Below, in pieces: positions 16,237 through 26,413 of a DNA stretch of 64,000 nucleotides (position 1 is its first letter; every line of letters begins with the position of its first letter). The stretch is taken from NCBI RefSeq assembly GCF_004339675.1, contig NZ_SLVM01000013.1:44621-108620 (forward strand), given 5' to 3'. The notes below the pieces were generated by a model that was not told the DNA's origin, ran no database searches, and worked only from the letters and a program-made list of their open reading frames with translations. A program made the position numbers and the translations under genes. The DNA is from Rhodovulum steppense. GTDB taxonomy: Bacteria > Pseudomonadota > Alphaproteobacteria > Rhodobacterales > Rhodobacteraceae.

Positions 16237-17073
16237 TCAGTTGCTCCGCCGGTGCAGGCGCTCGGCATGCCAGCCGACATGGTCCCCTGCAAAGCTTGCG
16301 ACGAAGTAATAGCTGTGGTCATAACCCGGCTGCATCCGGACCAGCCCGGCCTGACGCCGACGCGCCAGTACCGAGGCCAACGCCTCTGGCCGCAGAAGGT
16401 CAAGGAACTGATCTCCGGCCCCTTGGTCGATCAGGATCGCATCCTTCCAACCATGCTCCTCAAGCAGCAGACTCGAATCATAACATGCCCATGCCGATTC
16501 GTCGTCGCCGAGATAGGCACTCAACTGCTTGCGGCCCCAGTCCGAGCGGGTCGGGTTGGCGATCGGCGCAAAGGCAGACAGCGAATCGAACCGGTCGGGA
16601 TTGCGCAGCGCCAGAGTAAGCGCCCCATGCCCACCCATCGAATGCCCGGTCACGCCATGGACATCGGCAATCGGCAGGTTGTCCAGAACCAGCCCGCGCA
16701 ATTCCTCCAGCACATAGTCATACATCCGGTAATGCGCCGTCCAGGGCGCGCGCGTGGCATTGACGTAGAACCCCGCGCCCTGGCCCAAATCATAAGCATC
16801 GTCATCGGCCACCCCCTCGCCACGCGGCGAGGTGTCGGGGAAGATCACGGCGATCCCATTCTCGGCCGCGTGCCGCTGGAACCCGCCCTTCACCATTGCG
16901 TTCTCATGGGTGCAGGTCAGACCCGAGAGATACCACAGTACCGGAACCGGCCCGTCCTCGGCCTGGGGCGGCAGGTAGACGCCGAAGGTCATGTCCACGC
17001 CGCAGACTTGCGACGGATGGGTGCAGACCATCTGAACCCCGTCGAAGCAGCGATTCTGGGAAATGACCTCCAT
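16237..17073 (-). CDS. fghA: S-formylglutathione hydrolase
   Basis: A 278-residue cytoplasmic esterase that hydrolyses S-formylglutathione to formate and glutathione. The alpha/beta-hydrolase catalytic residues are visible: Ser in GHSMGGHGAL, Asp in DQGAGDQF and His in YDHSYYF, with LSGLTCTHENAM forming the oxyanion and active-site Cys region typical of the esterase D family. It starts 9 bases after the formaldehyde dehydrogenase stop, so the two enzymes of the GSH pathway are cotranscribed. Confidence 0.95.
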   Translation of the reverse strand: MEVISQNRCFDGVQMVCTHPSQVCGVDMTFGVYLPPQAEDGPVPVLWYLSGLTCTHENAMVKGGFQRHAAENGIAVIFPDTSPRGEGVADDDAYDLGQGAGFYVNATRAPWTAHYRMYDYVLEELRGLVLDNLPIADVHGVTGHSMGGHGALTLALRNPDRFDSLSAFAPIANPTRSDWGRKQLSAYLGDDESAWACYDSSLLLEEHGWKDAILIDQGAGDQFLDLLRPEALASVLARRRQAGLVRMQPGYDHSYYFVASFAGDHVGWHAERLHRRSN

Positions 17074-17082
17074 CGGCGCGGC

Positions 17083-18195
<1,113 letters not shown>

Positions 18196-18364
18196 CTTCG
18201 CTAACTCCTCCCCAGAACCTGACTTCTTATTTTTCTTAAGCATGGCGAGTATGCGAAGGCACACAGTGACCGGCAATTGCGACCTTGGTGGGTATTGGCC
18301 AGAACGGTCCCTTCGTGGACTTCGAGCCGATCCGCGTTAGACTTGCGCCGAGGGAGGAGAATCC
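18196..18364. promoter_or_regulatory. Divergent promoter region, formaldehyde dehydrogenase and unknown periplasmic gene
   Basis: About 170 bases between two divergently transcribed genes of the methanol island. A GGGAGGAG ribosome site precedes the plus-strand gene. FlhR is a plausible regulator because FlhSR controls these genes in Paracoccus, but I see no site I can name. Confidence 0.45.
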
Positions 18365-18976
18365 ATGACCGCACGCGCTCTCACCGGGGCTGCGCTCTTA
18401 GCGCTAGGAGCCGCAACCGTTGCCCCGGCCGCCGATTTCTCGGACCCCACCTGGCCCTGCATCCAGCGCAAGGTGGCACAACTGTCCCCCGGGATCATGT
18501 GGCCCCATCCGATCGAGGCACAAAGTTTCGACGTCGAGACCGAAGCCGCGGTGAAGGAGCTTGTCGGCCGGATGGTGCTGCGTCGCATTCCGGTCGAGGA
18601 TCTGGAACCGACGGTGACCGCCTTCACCGCAGCCCACGGCAATGACAGCGCCCTTCTGGGCCATGTCTTCATGTCGGCCTTCGAGATCATGTCGCGCCAG
18701 CGGCAGACCGTAATGAAGGGCATCGAAGACTACTCGCTCTCGCAGATCGCGCTTTCCGAACGGATCGAGGCCACACGGATCGAGATCAACACCCTGCTGG
18801 ACGCCGAGCCGCTCGACCATGACCGGATCGACGCTGCCGAGGAACAGCTTGCCTGGGACGAACGCATCTATACGGATCGCGCGCAGTCGCTGACCTATGT
18901 CTGCGAGACGCCGGTTATCCTGGAACAGCGACTTTTCGCGATCGGGCAGATGCTTGCCCGCTCAGTCACCGAATGA
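18365..18976 (+). CDS. Exported protein of unknown function in the methanol island
   Basis: A 203-residue protein with a signal peptide (about 22 residues, ending APA or nearby), a mostly helical, acidic mature part, and two cysteines far apart (TWPCIQ near the mature N-terminus and YVCETP near the C-terminus) that may pair. No domain is recognised. Position between formaldehyde dehydrogenase and the SoxH-like hydrolase suggests a role in periplasmic methanol oxidation or its folding, which is inference only. It is preceded by a good ribosome site. Confidence 0.65.
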   Translation: MTARALTGAALLALGAATVAPAADFSDPTWPCIQRKVAQLSPGIMWPHPIEAQSFDVETEAAVKELVGRMVLRRIPVEDLEPTVTAFTAAHGNDSALLGHVFMSAFEIMSRQRQTVMKGIEDYSLSQIALSERIEATRIEINTLLDAEPLDHDRIDAAEEQLAWDERIYTDRAQSLTYVCETPVILEQRLFAIGQMLARSVTE

Positions 18977-18994
18977 AAGGGGGGAAGGCGGGGA

Positions 18995-20032
18995 TCATTC
19001 CCATTCCAGTTCGGTGAAGGCAACGGTTGCGTTGCGCGCATTATGCTCATCGAACAATTGCCAGCGGTCGCGTTCTTCAGCGGCAATTCCGGCCACTGCA
19101 TCGCTCAGCCTTTCCCCGCGGCCGATGGCGGCGTGCGTGTCCTGCGCCAGCACGTCAAGATACCGCGCCGTATCCTGCGCACCGTCGGGCCAGGGCAATA
19201 CCGGCCCGCCATGGCCCGGCACTACGCCGCTGGCCGGGATCGTCACAAGTTCGGCCAGCACGACCTGCCAGCCCCGCAGCGATCCATCGAGGGTCGGCAG
19301 ATGCTTGTCGAAGACCAGATCACCTACGAAAAGCACGCCGCTGTCCCGGTCCAGCACGGTCAGGTCGGTCCCGGTATGGGCGGCAGGCCAGGCGCGCACC
19401 TCCAGAACCCGCCCGCCAAGATCGATCTCGGTCGCATCTGCGACCTCGACATCCACCGGCGCGACAGCCGTGCCGATGAGCCGCCCGGCCCCGATCCGCG
19501 CCGCGAGGCTTTCCAGATAGTTCTCCTGCCGGTCGGCCAGCGCGCGCGCCAGCCCCTCATGGCCCACGACCTTTGCCCCTGCCTCGGCCAGCACCGTCGC
19601 GCCAAAGACGTGATCGGGATGCATATGCGTCAGGATCACATGGCTGACCGGCAGCCCGGTGCGCGCCCGCACCGCCCGCCAGATCGCCTCGCCCATCCAG
19701 CGCGCGCTGCCCGTGTCGATCACCGCGACAGACCGCGTGCCGATCACGATGCCCAGATTGGCCATGTCGCCGCCATTCTCGCCATCGGCCTCGGCAATGG
19801 CACCGACATGCACCAGAACCCCCGGCGCAACCTCGTCAAATCCCAGCGCCTCGCCCACCGGCACACAGACCGGCCCGCCCGCGATCACCCTCTCGGGCAG
19901 CGCCGCGACCGGCGTCCGCTCCAGCGCCGCCAGACAGGCGGCCTCGGTCGCCGCCTCATGCCCGGGCAGGAGAATATCGCGGCAGATCCCGGGGGCCGCC
20001 GCCAGACAGAGCGTCACGATCACCTCGAACAT
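18995..20032 (-). CDS. Quinoprotein relay system metallohydrolase (SoxH-like, MBL fold)
   Basis: A 345-residue protein with an N-terminal export signal, a short Cys-containing domain (residues 17-60: GICRDI, AACLAA, PVCVPV) and a metallo-beta-lactamase fold: LTHMHPDHVFG supplies the first zinc ligands, VGHEG follows, AAHTGTDL and VGDLVFD give further ligands, and GHGGPV is near the end. Such SoxH relatives occur with SoxYZ-like carriers and quinoproteins and may release a group from the carrier thiol (inference). It ends 18 bases from the convergent unknown gene and is divergent from the second SoxYZ-like gene. Confidence 0.87.
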   Translation of the reverse strand: MFEVIVTLCLAAAPGICRDILLPGHEAATEAACLAALERTPVAALPERVIAGGPVCVPVGEALGFDEVAPGVLVHVGAIAEADGENGGDMANLGIVIGTRSVAVIDTGSARWMGEAIWRAVRARTGLPVSHVILTHMHPDHVFGATVLAEAGAKVVGHEGLARALADRQENYLESLAARIGAGRLIGTAVAPVDVEVADATEIDLGGRVLEVRAWPAAHTGTDLTVLDRDSGVLFVGDLVFDKHLPTLDGSLRGWQVVLAELVTIPASGVVPGHGGPVLPWPDGAQDTARYLDVLAQDTHAAIGRGERLSDAVAGIAAEERDRWQLFDEHNARNATVAFTELEWE

Positions 20033-20170
20033 CGCCCCCTCCCCGGCTCCATCCCGCCAGCCTGCGCGCCCCGTCCCCTGCGATCCATACCGACCTATGG
20101 GGAATACCGCACAACCCGTTTTCGTGGCATACTCCCCTGTCAGGACCGCGCATCAGGGAGGACGCGCCCC

Positions 20171-20977
20171 ATGAAACCCCTCATCGCCGCCGCCATCGCC
20201 GCGCTGGCCTTCGGCCCGGCACTGGCCGAGGATAACCGTGCCAGCCCACTGGCCGAAAGCCACATCTGGAACGAACTCAGGGCCGACCTCGTGGGCGAGA
20301 TCGACATCGCCGACGCCGCAGGCCGCTTCGAGGTCGAGGCCCCCTACCGCGCCAACGATGCCGCCACGGTGCCGGTCACGATCCGCCAGACCGACCCGGG
20401 GCTGACGATCCGGGGGGCGACCGTGGTGATCGACGACAATCCCGCACCGCTGGCCGCCAGCTTCACCTTCGGCCCCGCCATGGCGCCACTCGATCTCGAG
20501 ATCCGGGTGCGCGTGAACCAGTATTCCAACATCCGCGTGATCGCCGATACCGACCAGGGCCATCTGATGACCGGCCGCTATGTCAAGGCCTCGGGCGGTT
20601 GCTCGGCCCCGGCCACGCGCAACCCCGAAGAAGCGCTGGCCGGGATGGGCGAGATGCGTCTGAAGCATTTCTCCCAGGCGCCCACGATGTCGACCGCACG
20701 CCGGGAGGCACAGATCATGATCCGCCACCCCAATTATTCGGGCCTGCAGCGGGACCAGATCACCCAGCTTTTCATCCTCGCGCATTTCATCGACCGGCTC
20801 GAACTCTGGCAGGGCGACGAGATGCTCTTCACCATGGAGGGTGGCATCTCGATCAGCGAGAACCCGGTCTTCCGGTTCTCCTACACCGATAACGGCGCGC
20901 CATCCCTGCGGGTGATCGCCCGAGATACCGAAGGCAATGTCTTCGAACACGACCTGCCCAAGGCCGGCCAGTCCTGA
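20171..20977 (+). CDS. Quinoprotein dehydrogenase-associated SoxYZ-like carrier (copy 2)
   Basis: A 268-residue exported protein (signal peptide ending ALAE) with the same fused SoxY/SoxZ layout as the protein encoded at 11398 but clearly different in sequence. The thiol arm reads ASGGCSAPATR with Cys144, closer to the GGCGG arm of true SoxY than copy 1. The SoxZ-like part has RHPNYSGLQRDQ and ISISENPVF. A GGGAGGA site precedes ATG at 20171. It is divergent from the SoxH-like hydrolase gene, its probable partner. Confidence 0.87.
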   Translation: MKPLIAAAIAALAFGPALAEDNRASPLAESHIWNELRADLVGEIDIADAAGRFEVEAPYRANDAATVPVTIRQTDPGLTIRGATVVIDDNPAPLAASFTFGPAMAPLDLEIRVRVNQYSNIRVIADTDQGHLMTGRYVKASGGCSAPATRNPEEALAGMGEMRLKHFSQAPTMSTARREAQIMIRHPNYSGLQRDQITQLFILAHFIDRLELWQGDEMLFTMEGGISISENPVFRFSYTDNGAPSLRVIARDTEGNVFEHDLPKAGQS

Positions 20978-21059
20978 CGGCCCACGCCCCGCACCCTTCT
21001 TCTGGCCGCATACATCCCCGCCGGAGGCGCCGCGCGCGGCCATGCCGAACGCCGGACAA

Positions 21060-21113
21060 GCGGGGCGCATGCCCCGCGCCGCGCCGGGGGCGGGAGAATG
21101 CCTTTGCCCCCGG
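21060..21113. terminator. Two GC-rich hairpins between convergent genes
   Basis: GCGGGGC and GCCCCGC pair around GCAT at 21060-21077, and CCGGGGGC with GCCCCCGG pair across 14 bases at 21084-21113. They lie between the end of the second SoxYZ-like gene (plus) and the end of a minus-strand operon, so they probably end both transcripts. No T-run follows, so this is a structural inference. Confidence 0.45.
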
Positions 21114-21120
21114 CCATGCG

Positions 21121-21471
21121 TCAGAAGCAGACGATCTCCGCCTCCGCCTGGGCCCGCCGAAGATCGGCCACCAACTCGTTCGCCATGGCCGAAGCGCGGA
21201 AGACCGATGCGCGTTCTCCTGGTATCTGCCTCAGCGACAGCACCGTCTCGGCCTCGACATATCGTTCGTAGGACAGGATAGAGGCGATCACGTCGATCGA
21301 GCAGGCGCATTTCTCCAGCACGTCGCGCCCCTGCCCGTTGGTGGCCATGCAGGCAAAGACGTAATCGGCCCTGGCCGCCGTGGGGTAATCGTTCCACCGC
21401 GCCGCCACATCCTGCCCTGCTGCCGGCACGGCCAGGCACGCTGTCACCATGGCAAGGGCTGTCATCCTCAT
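21121..21471 (-). CDS. Small exported cysteine-containing protein, methanol island
   Basis: A 116-residue protein with a signal peptide (ending PAAGQ) and a helical mature part carrying Cys in YVFACMATNGQGRDVLEKCACS and at the penultimate residue. The start at 21471 overlaps the stop of the upstream gene by four bases; an ATG six bases further in is possible. I do not recognise a family. Translational coupling to the 225-residue exported protein suggests they work together. Confidence 0.65.
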   Translation of the reverse strand: MRMTALAMVTACLAVPAAGQDVAARWNDYPTAARADYVFACMATNGQGRDVLEKCACSIDVIASILSYERYVEAETVLSLRQIPGERASVFRASAMANELVADLRRAQAEAEIVCF

Positions 21472-22145
21472 GGTTCCGCCTCCCCGCCCGGCGCTTTCAG
21501 CTTCAGCGTTGAAACATAGATCGGCGCGCCGCCCTCCAGATCCGGGACACGCGCGCTCAGCGCATGATACCATCCCGGCACCTCGTCCGACATGGTGACC
21601 GTGACCTCCAGATCGGCAAAGCCCTGCATCCGCGCGCGGTTCGGGTCGTCCTTGAAAGGGTGCAGCGTCAAGGCCTGCGCCTGCACCTCGTCCGCGCCGA
21701 ACTCCACCTCGACCGCCTCGAGACTGGCCGGACGCAGCAATGCTTCCTTCATCCGGTTGCGGATGTAGAAGGGGCTGCCGCCCGCAGTCTCGGCCATGTC
21801 GCGCACGACCGTCTCCATGAAATACATGATGACCGGATTGCCCACCTCGGCAGGGAAGGATCCGATCGCGCTGAAGCTGTCGCCATGGGTGAAGCGCAGC
21901 GCGGCCAGCGTCGGATCGTCCGCGGCGAAGCGCAACTCCACCTCCCCGGTTGCGGCAGCCGCGGCCTCGGGGTTCGCCCGATTGGCGACCTCGCGTGCAT
22001 AGACCAGCATTGCCGAGCGTGGCAATTCGTCCAGCGTGCCGCTTCGAAACAGCATGTCATAGGTCTCGGCGCCCTCGGTGTCGGCCGAGGCCGTGCCGCC
22101 CAGCACGAGGGCGGCCGCAGCAAGGCCCGCAATTGTCTTTCGCAT
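21468..22145 (-). CDS. Exported protein of unknown function, methanol island
   Basis: A 225-residue protein with a clear signal peptide (ending ASA) and a mature part rich in beta-strand patterns; no cysteines are seen. ATG at 22145 follows GGGAGGGG. The sequence does not match a family I can name. It starts 44 bases after the flhS stop and overlaps the small cysteine protein gene, so it is probably transcribed with the regulatory genes. A role in periplasmic methanol oxidation is inferred from location. Confidence 0.65.
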   Translation of the reverse strand: MRKTIAGLAAAALVLGGTASADTEGAETYDMLFRSGTLDELPRSAMLVYAREVANRANPEAAAAATGEVELRFAADDPTLAALRFTHGDSFSAIGSFPAEVGNPVIMYFMETVVRDMAETAGGSPFYIRNRMKEALLRPASLEAVEVEFGADEVQAQALTLHPFKDDPNRARMQGFADLEVTVTMSDEVPGWYHALSARVPDLEGGAPIYVSTLKLKAPGGEAEP

Positions 22146-22189
22146 ATGTCCCCTCCCTTTTGCCGAGCCTAGCCCGCCCGCAGCCGGTG

Positions 22190-24424
22190 TCACGCGATAC
22201 TTTCGTCGGACAGCGGCGCGAGCGCCCGGGTCTTCCAGTCGATCAGCGGCCGCAGTCGCGAGAGTTGCACCGGCTTTCTCAGGACCGTGAAATCCTCTGT
22301 CAGCCCAGCGCGCAGGACCTCGTCGCCCTGGTCGGCGGTGATCATGATCGCGGGGATGTGGCCACCCGTCGCCGCCCTCAAGGCCTTGATCGCGGCGATC
22401 CCGGTGTCGTCGCCGTCCAGTTGATAATCGGCCAGGATCACGTCCGGTGCCATCCCGATCTCGTCGACCAGCCGCACCGCCTCGACGGTCGAGCCTGCGG
22501 CCAGCACGCTCGCCCCCCAGCTTTCCAGCTTCTGCGTGGTGGCAAACAGGACCTCCGGATCGTTCTCGACAATCAGCACGATAAGGTTCAGGTCCGCCTC
22601 GCCATCCGACAGGTCCGGTCCGGTCGCGCCGGGGCAATCGTCCCTTGGGGGCACGGTCCCGATCTCGATCGAAAAGACCGAACCCCGCCCCGGTTCCGAG
22701 TGAACCGACAGCCGATGCCCCAGATGGCGACAGGTGCGTTCCACGATCGACAGCCCCAGACCCATGCCGGAGCCGGGGGGAACATTATCGGCGCGGGCGA
22801 ATTCCTCGAAAATGCGGGCGTGGTCGGCGGGCAGAATGCCGATACCGGTATCCCAGACCTGTAGAACCACCCTGTCGCCACGCAGCCGACACCCCACCAG
22901 CACGCGGCCGCACTCTGTATACTGGATTGCATTGACCACGAGGTTGCGCAGCGACCGGGTAAGGTATTCCCGGTCGCTGCGCACCCAGGCAGAACAGGGC
23001 ACCATGTCGAGCCGCAGTCCCTTCTGCGCCGCGACCATCGCCTGGTCATCGACCACGCTGCGCATCACGGTGCCTAGGCAGAATTCCGTCGGCGTCAGCG
23101 CCGAGCCGGTGCTTTCCAGCCGAGAAATATCCAGAAGTGCATGCAGAAGTGATTCCATCGAGGCGAAGGACCCCGCAAGCCGATCGGTCAGCCGGGCCAT
23201 GTCGGTGCCCGCTGCCATCTCGGCCAGGGTCGAGATCAGCAGCTTGGCGGCGTTGACGGGTTGAAGCAGGTCATGGCTGGCGGCTGCCAGGAACCGGGTC
23301 TTGGACGACATCGCCGCCTCGACCTCTTCCTTGGCCAGCCGCAATTCCTCCTCGACGCGTCTTTGTTCCTCGTGCTGTTCACGCAGACGACGATTCGCTT
23401 CGGTCAGTTCATGGGTGCGCTCGCGCACCCGCTTTTCCAGTAGTTCGGTCGCCCGCGATTCCAGCGTCACATCGGCGATATCGACCAAGAAGCCGCGGTC
23501 GGGCAGCAGATGCACATGCAGGTCCAGCACCCGTCCGCTGGCATGGTGCAGCCGCTTGCGCAAGCGCCCCTCGCCCCGCAGTTCGGCGGGCCAGTGGTCG
23601 ATATCGGCAATGTCGGCCTCGTCCACCAGCCGGTTGTCGCGGATATGGCGCAGGATGGTCGCGAACTCGGTGCCATCCCGAACCAGCGTGTAGGGCACGC
23701 CCAGCAACTCGCGGAAACGCCCGTTGCGGATCGTCACCTCGCCCGCGCGCGAGAAGGTGCAGATGCCAAGGCTCATGTGATCGAAGGCCGCCTGCAGGTA
23801 ATGGGCCTGCATGTCGATCAGCAGATCCTTTTCCATCCGGTTCTTGCGCACGATATCGGTGATCTCGGTCTGCAACAGGATGATGTTGCCCGACCGGGTG
23901 CGCTGCTGGCTGATCTGGAACCAGCGGTCCGCCTGCAATTCCAGAACGAAGGACATGCTGGCGCCGCCCGCAGGCCCGCGGATCGCTTCGGCCAGATCGC
24001 GGCAGGCCCTGTCGGGATCAGCCAGATGGCGGCTGGTCTGCAACGCGCGGAAATAGTCCTCGACCGTCAGCCCGGGCAGAATGCGCGCCGAGATATCGGG
24101 CAGGATCGACTTGAACAGATCGTTGCAGACCTGAAGCCGCCCCTCGTTGAACAGCGCGAACCCGCCCTCCATCGCGTCCAGCGCCTCGGTCAGGCGGCGC
24201 TGGGTCTGCTCGCGGTCGAAGCGCGCGATTTCCAGTTCGCTCGAGGTGCGTTCAAGATCGCGGGTCTTGGCCCAGACCTGCCCTTGCAGCGTCACAGCCG
24301 ACTGGAACAGCGCATAGGCCGAGTCGCCCACCTCGTGCTGGCGGCTGGCACGCCGGACCAGCGCGTCTATGATCCGGGCCTGGCGCTCGATCGTCACCTC
24401 GGGTGGGGCGTTCGGGTCGATCAT
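22190..24424 (-). CDS. flhS: FlhS-like hybrid sensor histidine kinase
   Basis: A 744-residue soluble-looking kinase without evident membrane helices. It has a coiled N-terminus, two PAS-like domains (about 75-190 and 205-325, the second ahead of a coiled coil at 325-370), a dimerisation/phosphoacceptor domain with His384 in AASHDLLQPV, an ATPase domain (NLVVNAIQYT, DTGIGI, GMGLGLSI) and a C-terminal receiver with Asp666 in ILADYQLDG and Lys in LRKPVQ. In Paracoccus FlhSR controls C1 oxidation genes; the identity here rests on that context. Its ATG overlaps the FIST gene stop by four bases. Confidence 0.85.
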   Translation of the reverse strand: MIDPNAPPEVTIERQARIIDALVRRASRQHEVGDSAYALFQSAVTLQGQVWAKTRDLERTSSELEIARFDREQTQRRLTEALDAMEGGFALFNEGRLQVCNDLFKSILPDISARILPGLTVEDYFRALQTSRHLADPDRACRDLAEAIRGPAGGASMSFVLELQADRWFQISQQRTRSGNIILLQTEITDIVRKNRMEKDLLIDMQAHYLQAAFDHMSLGICTFSRAGEVTIRNGRFRELLGVPYTLVRDGTEFATILRHIRDNRLVDEADIADIDHWPAELRGEGRLRKRLHHASGRVLDLHVHLLPDRGFLVDIADVTLESRATELLEKRVRERTHELTEANRRLREQHEEQRRVEEELRLAKEEVEAAMSSKTRFLAAASHDLLQPVNAAKLLISTLAEMAAGTDMARLTDRLAGSFASMESLLHALLDISRLESTGSALTPTEFCLGTVMRSVVDDQAMVAAQKGLRLDMVPCSAWVRSDREYLTRSLRNLVVNAIQYTECGRVLVGCRLRGDRVVLQVWDTGIGILPADHARIFEEFARADNVPPGSGMGLGLSIVERTCRHLGHRLSVHSEPGRGSVFSIEIGTVPPRDDCPGATGPDLSDGEADLNLIVLIVENDPEVLFATTQKLESWGASVLAAGSTVEAVRLVDEIGMAPDVILADYQLDGDDTGIAAIKALRAATGGHIPAIMITADQGDEVLRAGLTEDFTVLRKPVQLSRLRPLIDWKTRALAPLSDESIA

Positions 24425-25584
24425 GTCAACGTCCTGAAACGCGGTTCGAAAAAGGCGACGCCCACGAAGGTCTGGTTCACATGCACCCCGCAATGCTGTT
24501 CGCCATATGTGTTGAAGCCCAGCACGCGGCGCGCACGCAGGATCTCCGAGACCCGGCCGGTCAATTGCTTCTGCCCGATCTCCAGCTTCCTGAGAACGCA
24601 GTCGAAGCCGAGAATGAAATCCGGCGCGCGCCCCCCGGCGCCGGTCACATCAAGGCCCTGATCGAGGGTGCGCAAGATCTCCTGCCCCTGGCCCAGCGTC
24701 AGCAAAAGTCCGTCGTCGATCGCCGACAGGAAAGCCAGTGCGCCCGCATCCGTTACCCGCTGGATCGCGCGCACATGGTAAAGGCCACGATTGCGGACAA
24801 GAACGGGATGCTCGGCAAAGACTTCGGGCGACAACTCGTCCAGCGTGCGGCCAACGAGACGGGCATATTCCTCGGCCGCGGGCGCGCCGTTCAGTTCCAG
24901 CACCAGGCGTTCCTCGGGCACCGCGTCGGTGACCACCATCAGATGCTCGGTCGGCAGGAAATGGTCGAAGCCGATCCCGGCAAATTCCAGGTCGGTTTCC
25001 AGCAGCATCAACAGTGCCGCGTCGCTGTGAAAGGCACCACCGTGAAAAACCGCCGTCCGGCGAAAACTCAGCCCATCCCCGGCCGAACCGCCGAAGACCG
25101 GCAGATCGCCCAGACCGGCGGCCAGCGCGGCCACCAGCATGTCCTCCTGCTTGGACAGCCCGTCGGCAAAGATCAGGGCCAGCCGGTTCCAATGCGCCGA
25201 ATGCGAGAATTGCGCCGCCAGTCGCCGGGCATCGACCGATACCCGCTCGATCGGGCAGGGACCGAGCGGGCGGATCAGCATCGAGGCACAGCGAAAATGC
25301 GCCCGCGGGAAGGCCAGTATCATCAACGCCTCGTCCTCGTAGCCTTCGGGCGTGATCTGCCCCGCCGTGGTGCAGCCGAAGACCGGAAGCCCCGCCAGCG
25401 CGGCATTCAGCGCCTCGGCCAGCGGATCGAGCGCGAGCCGGTCCGGCACGAAGACCAGCACGAAACAGCTTTGCGACAGGTCGATCTGCGCGGCGGCCTC
25501 GCGCACGGCCTCGGCGGGATCTGCGGCGCGGGACAGTCCCACGCCGACCGCGCCCGCCCCCGGCCTGTCGCGCATGTCTCGCAT
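24421..25584 (-). CDS. FIST domain signal protein
   Basis: A 387-residue protein with the FIST_N and FIST_C layout: CFVLVFVPDRL, VFGCTTAGQITPEGY and ALMILAF in the first half, GGSAGDGLSF, then DGLLLTLGQ, GFDCVLR and a C-terminal GFNTYGEQHCGVHVNQTFVG. FIST domains are thought to bind small ligands such as amino acids and often sit beside signalling genes. It lies between flhR (9 bases upstream) and flhS (four-base overlap), so it probably modulates the FlhSR pair. The ligand is unknown; a C1 compound or thiol adduct would be a reasonable guess only. Confidence 0.87.
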   Translation of the reverse strand: MRDMRDRPGAGAVGVGLSRAADPAEAVREAAAQIDLSQSCFVLVFVPDRLALDPLAEALNAALAGLPVFGCTTAGQITPEGYEDEALMILAFPRAHFRCASMLIRPLGPCPIERVSVDARRLAAQFSHSAHWNRLALIFADGLSKQEDMLVAALAAGLGDLPVFGGSAGDGLSFRRTAVFHGGAFHSDAALLMLLETDLEFAGIGFDHFLPTEHLMVVTDAVPEERLVLELNGAPAAEEYARLVGRTLDELSPEVFAEHPVLVRNRGLYHVRAIQRVTDAGALAFLSAIDDGLLLTLGQGQEILRTLDQGLDVTGAGGRAPDFILGFDCVLRKLEIGQKQLTGRVSEILRARRVLGFNTYGEQHCGVHVNQTFVGVAFFEPRFRTLT

Positions 25585-25593
25585 TGTCCCGGC

Positions 25594-26328
25594 TTACTGG
25601 TTCAGGAAGGCGCGGGCGTCGGCATCGCCGAGCCCCGTGCCCAGATCGAGATTGGCGCTTTCCACCAGCACCGCGGCCTGGGTGCGGTTCTGCACGCCCA
25701 GCCGACGCAGAAGCGCGGTGATATGCGCCTTGACCGTGGCCTCGGCCAGCGACAATTCATGCGCGATCTGCTTGTTGGGCTTGCCCGCACAGATCAGCTT
25801 CATGATTCGCGCCTGCTGGGGCGTCAGTTCCGCGATCCGCTGGCTGACCTCCTGCACCGAGGGCATGCGCGCCCCGGTCCGCGCCGCGCGGCCCGCATTG
25901 CGGCACCCCGCAGGCAGATAGCGGCGGCCCGAGCGGATCTCGATCAGCGCCGTCTTCAGCTCGTGGGTAGCGGCCTCCTTGGGGATGAAGCCTGCCGCCC
26001 CGGCCTCCATCAGCGCCTGCACCACCTCGACCGAGGTCAGCGCCGAGATCACCAGTACCGGCACGTCCGGAATGCGTTCGCGCAGGCGCAGAAAGCCGCT
26101 CAGCCCGGTGACATCGGGCAGCCGCAGATCCAGCATCACCAGATCCGGACTGAAATCGGGGCCAAGCTGCGCAAGCCCCTCGCCCAGCGATGTCGCGCTG
26201 CGGATTGTGCAATCGTCGAAGACATGGCGCAGCGCCATCGACAGCGCGTCGCTGTAAAGCGGATGATCGTCGACCACCAGGATCGCGCGGATGCGACTGG
26301 CAGCGGGCGCAACCGTGTCATGGTCCAT
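25594..26328 (-). CDS. flhR: FlhR-like LuxR-family response regulator
   Basis: A 244-residue response regulator. The N-terminal receiver has VVDDHPLY, the phosphoacceptor Asp in LVMLDLRLPD and Lys in FIPKEA; the C-terminal LuxR-type helix-turn-helix has LTPQQARIMKLICAGKPNKQIAHEL. The start MDHDTVAP at 26328 avoids a low-complexity upstream extension. It leads the operon flhR-FIST-flhS-two exported proteins and is expected to activate the methanol and formaldehyde oxidation genes after phosphotransfer from FlhS. Confidence 0.88.
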   Translation of the reverse strand: MDHDTVAPAASRIRAILVVDDHPLYSDALSMALRHVFDDCTIRSATSLGEGLAQLGPDFSPDLVMLDLRLPDVTGLSGFLRLRERIPDVPVLVISALTSVEVVQALMEAGAAGFIPKEAATHELKTALIEIRSGRRYLPAGCRNAGRAARTGARMPSVQEVSQRIAELTPQQARIMKLICAGKPNKQIAHELSLAEATVKAHITALLRRLGVQNRTQAAVLVESANLDLGTGLGDADARAFLNQ

Positions 26329-26413
26329 GTGAAAGTCCTCCCCGTCGGGGAGGATAGCAAAAGAAGAAGACACCGCGCAACTTTGCCGCACACCGGGCCG
26401 AAAGGAGGGGGTC

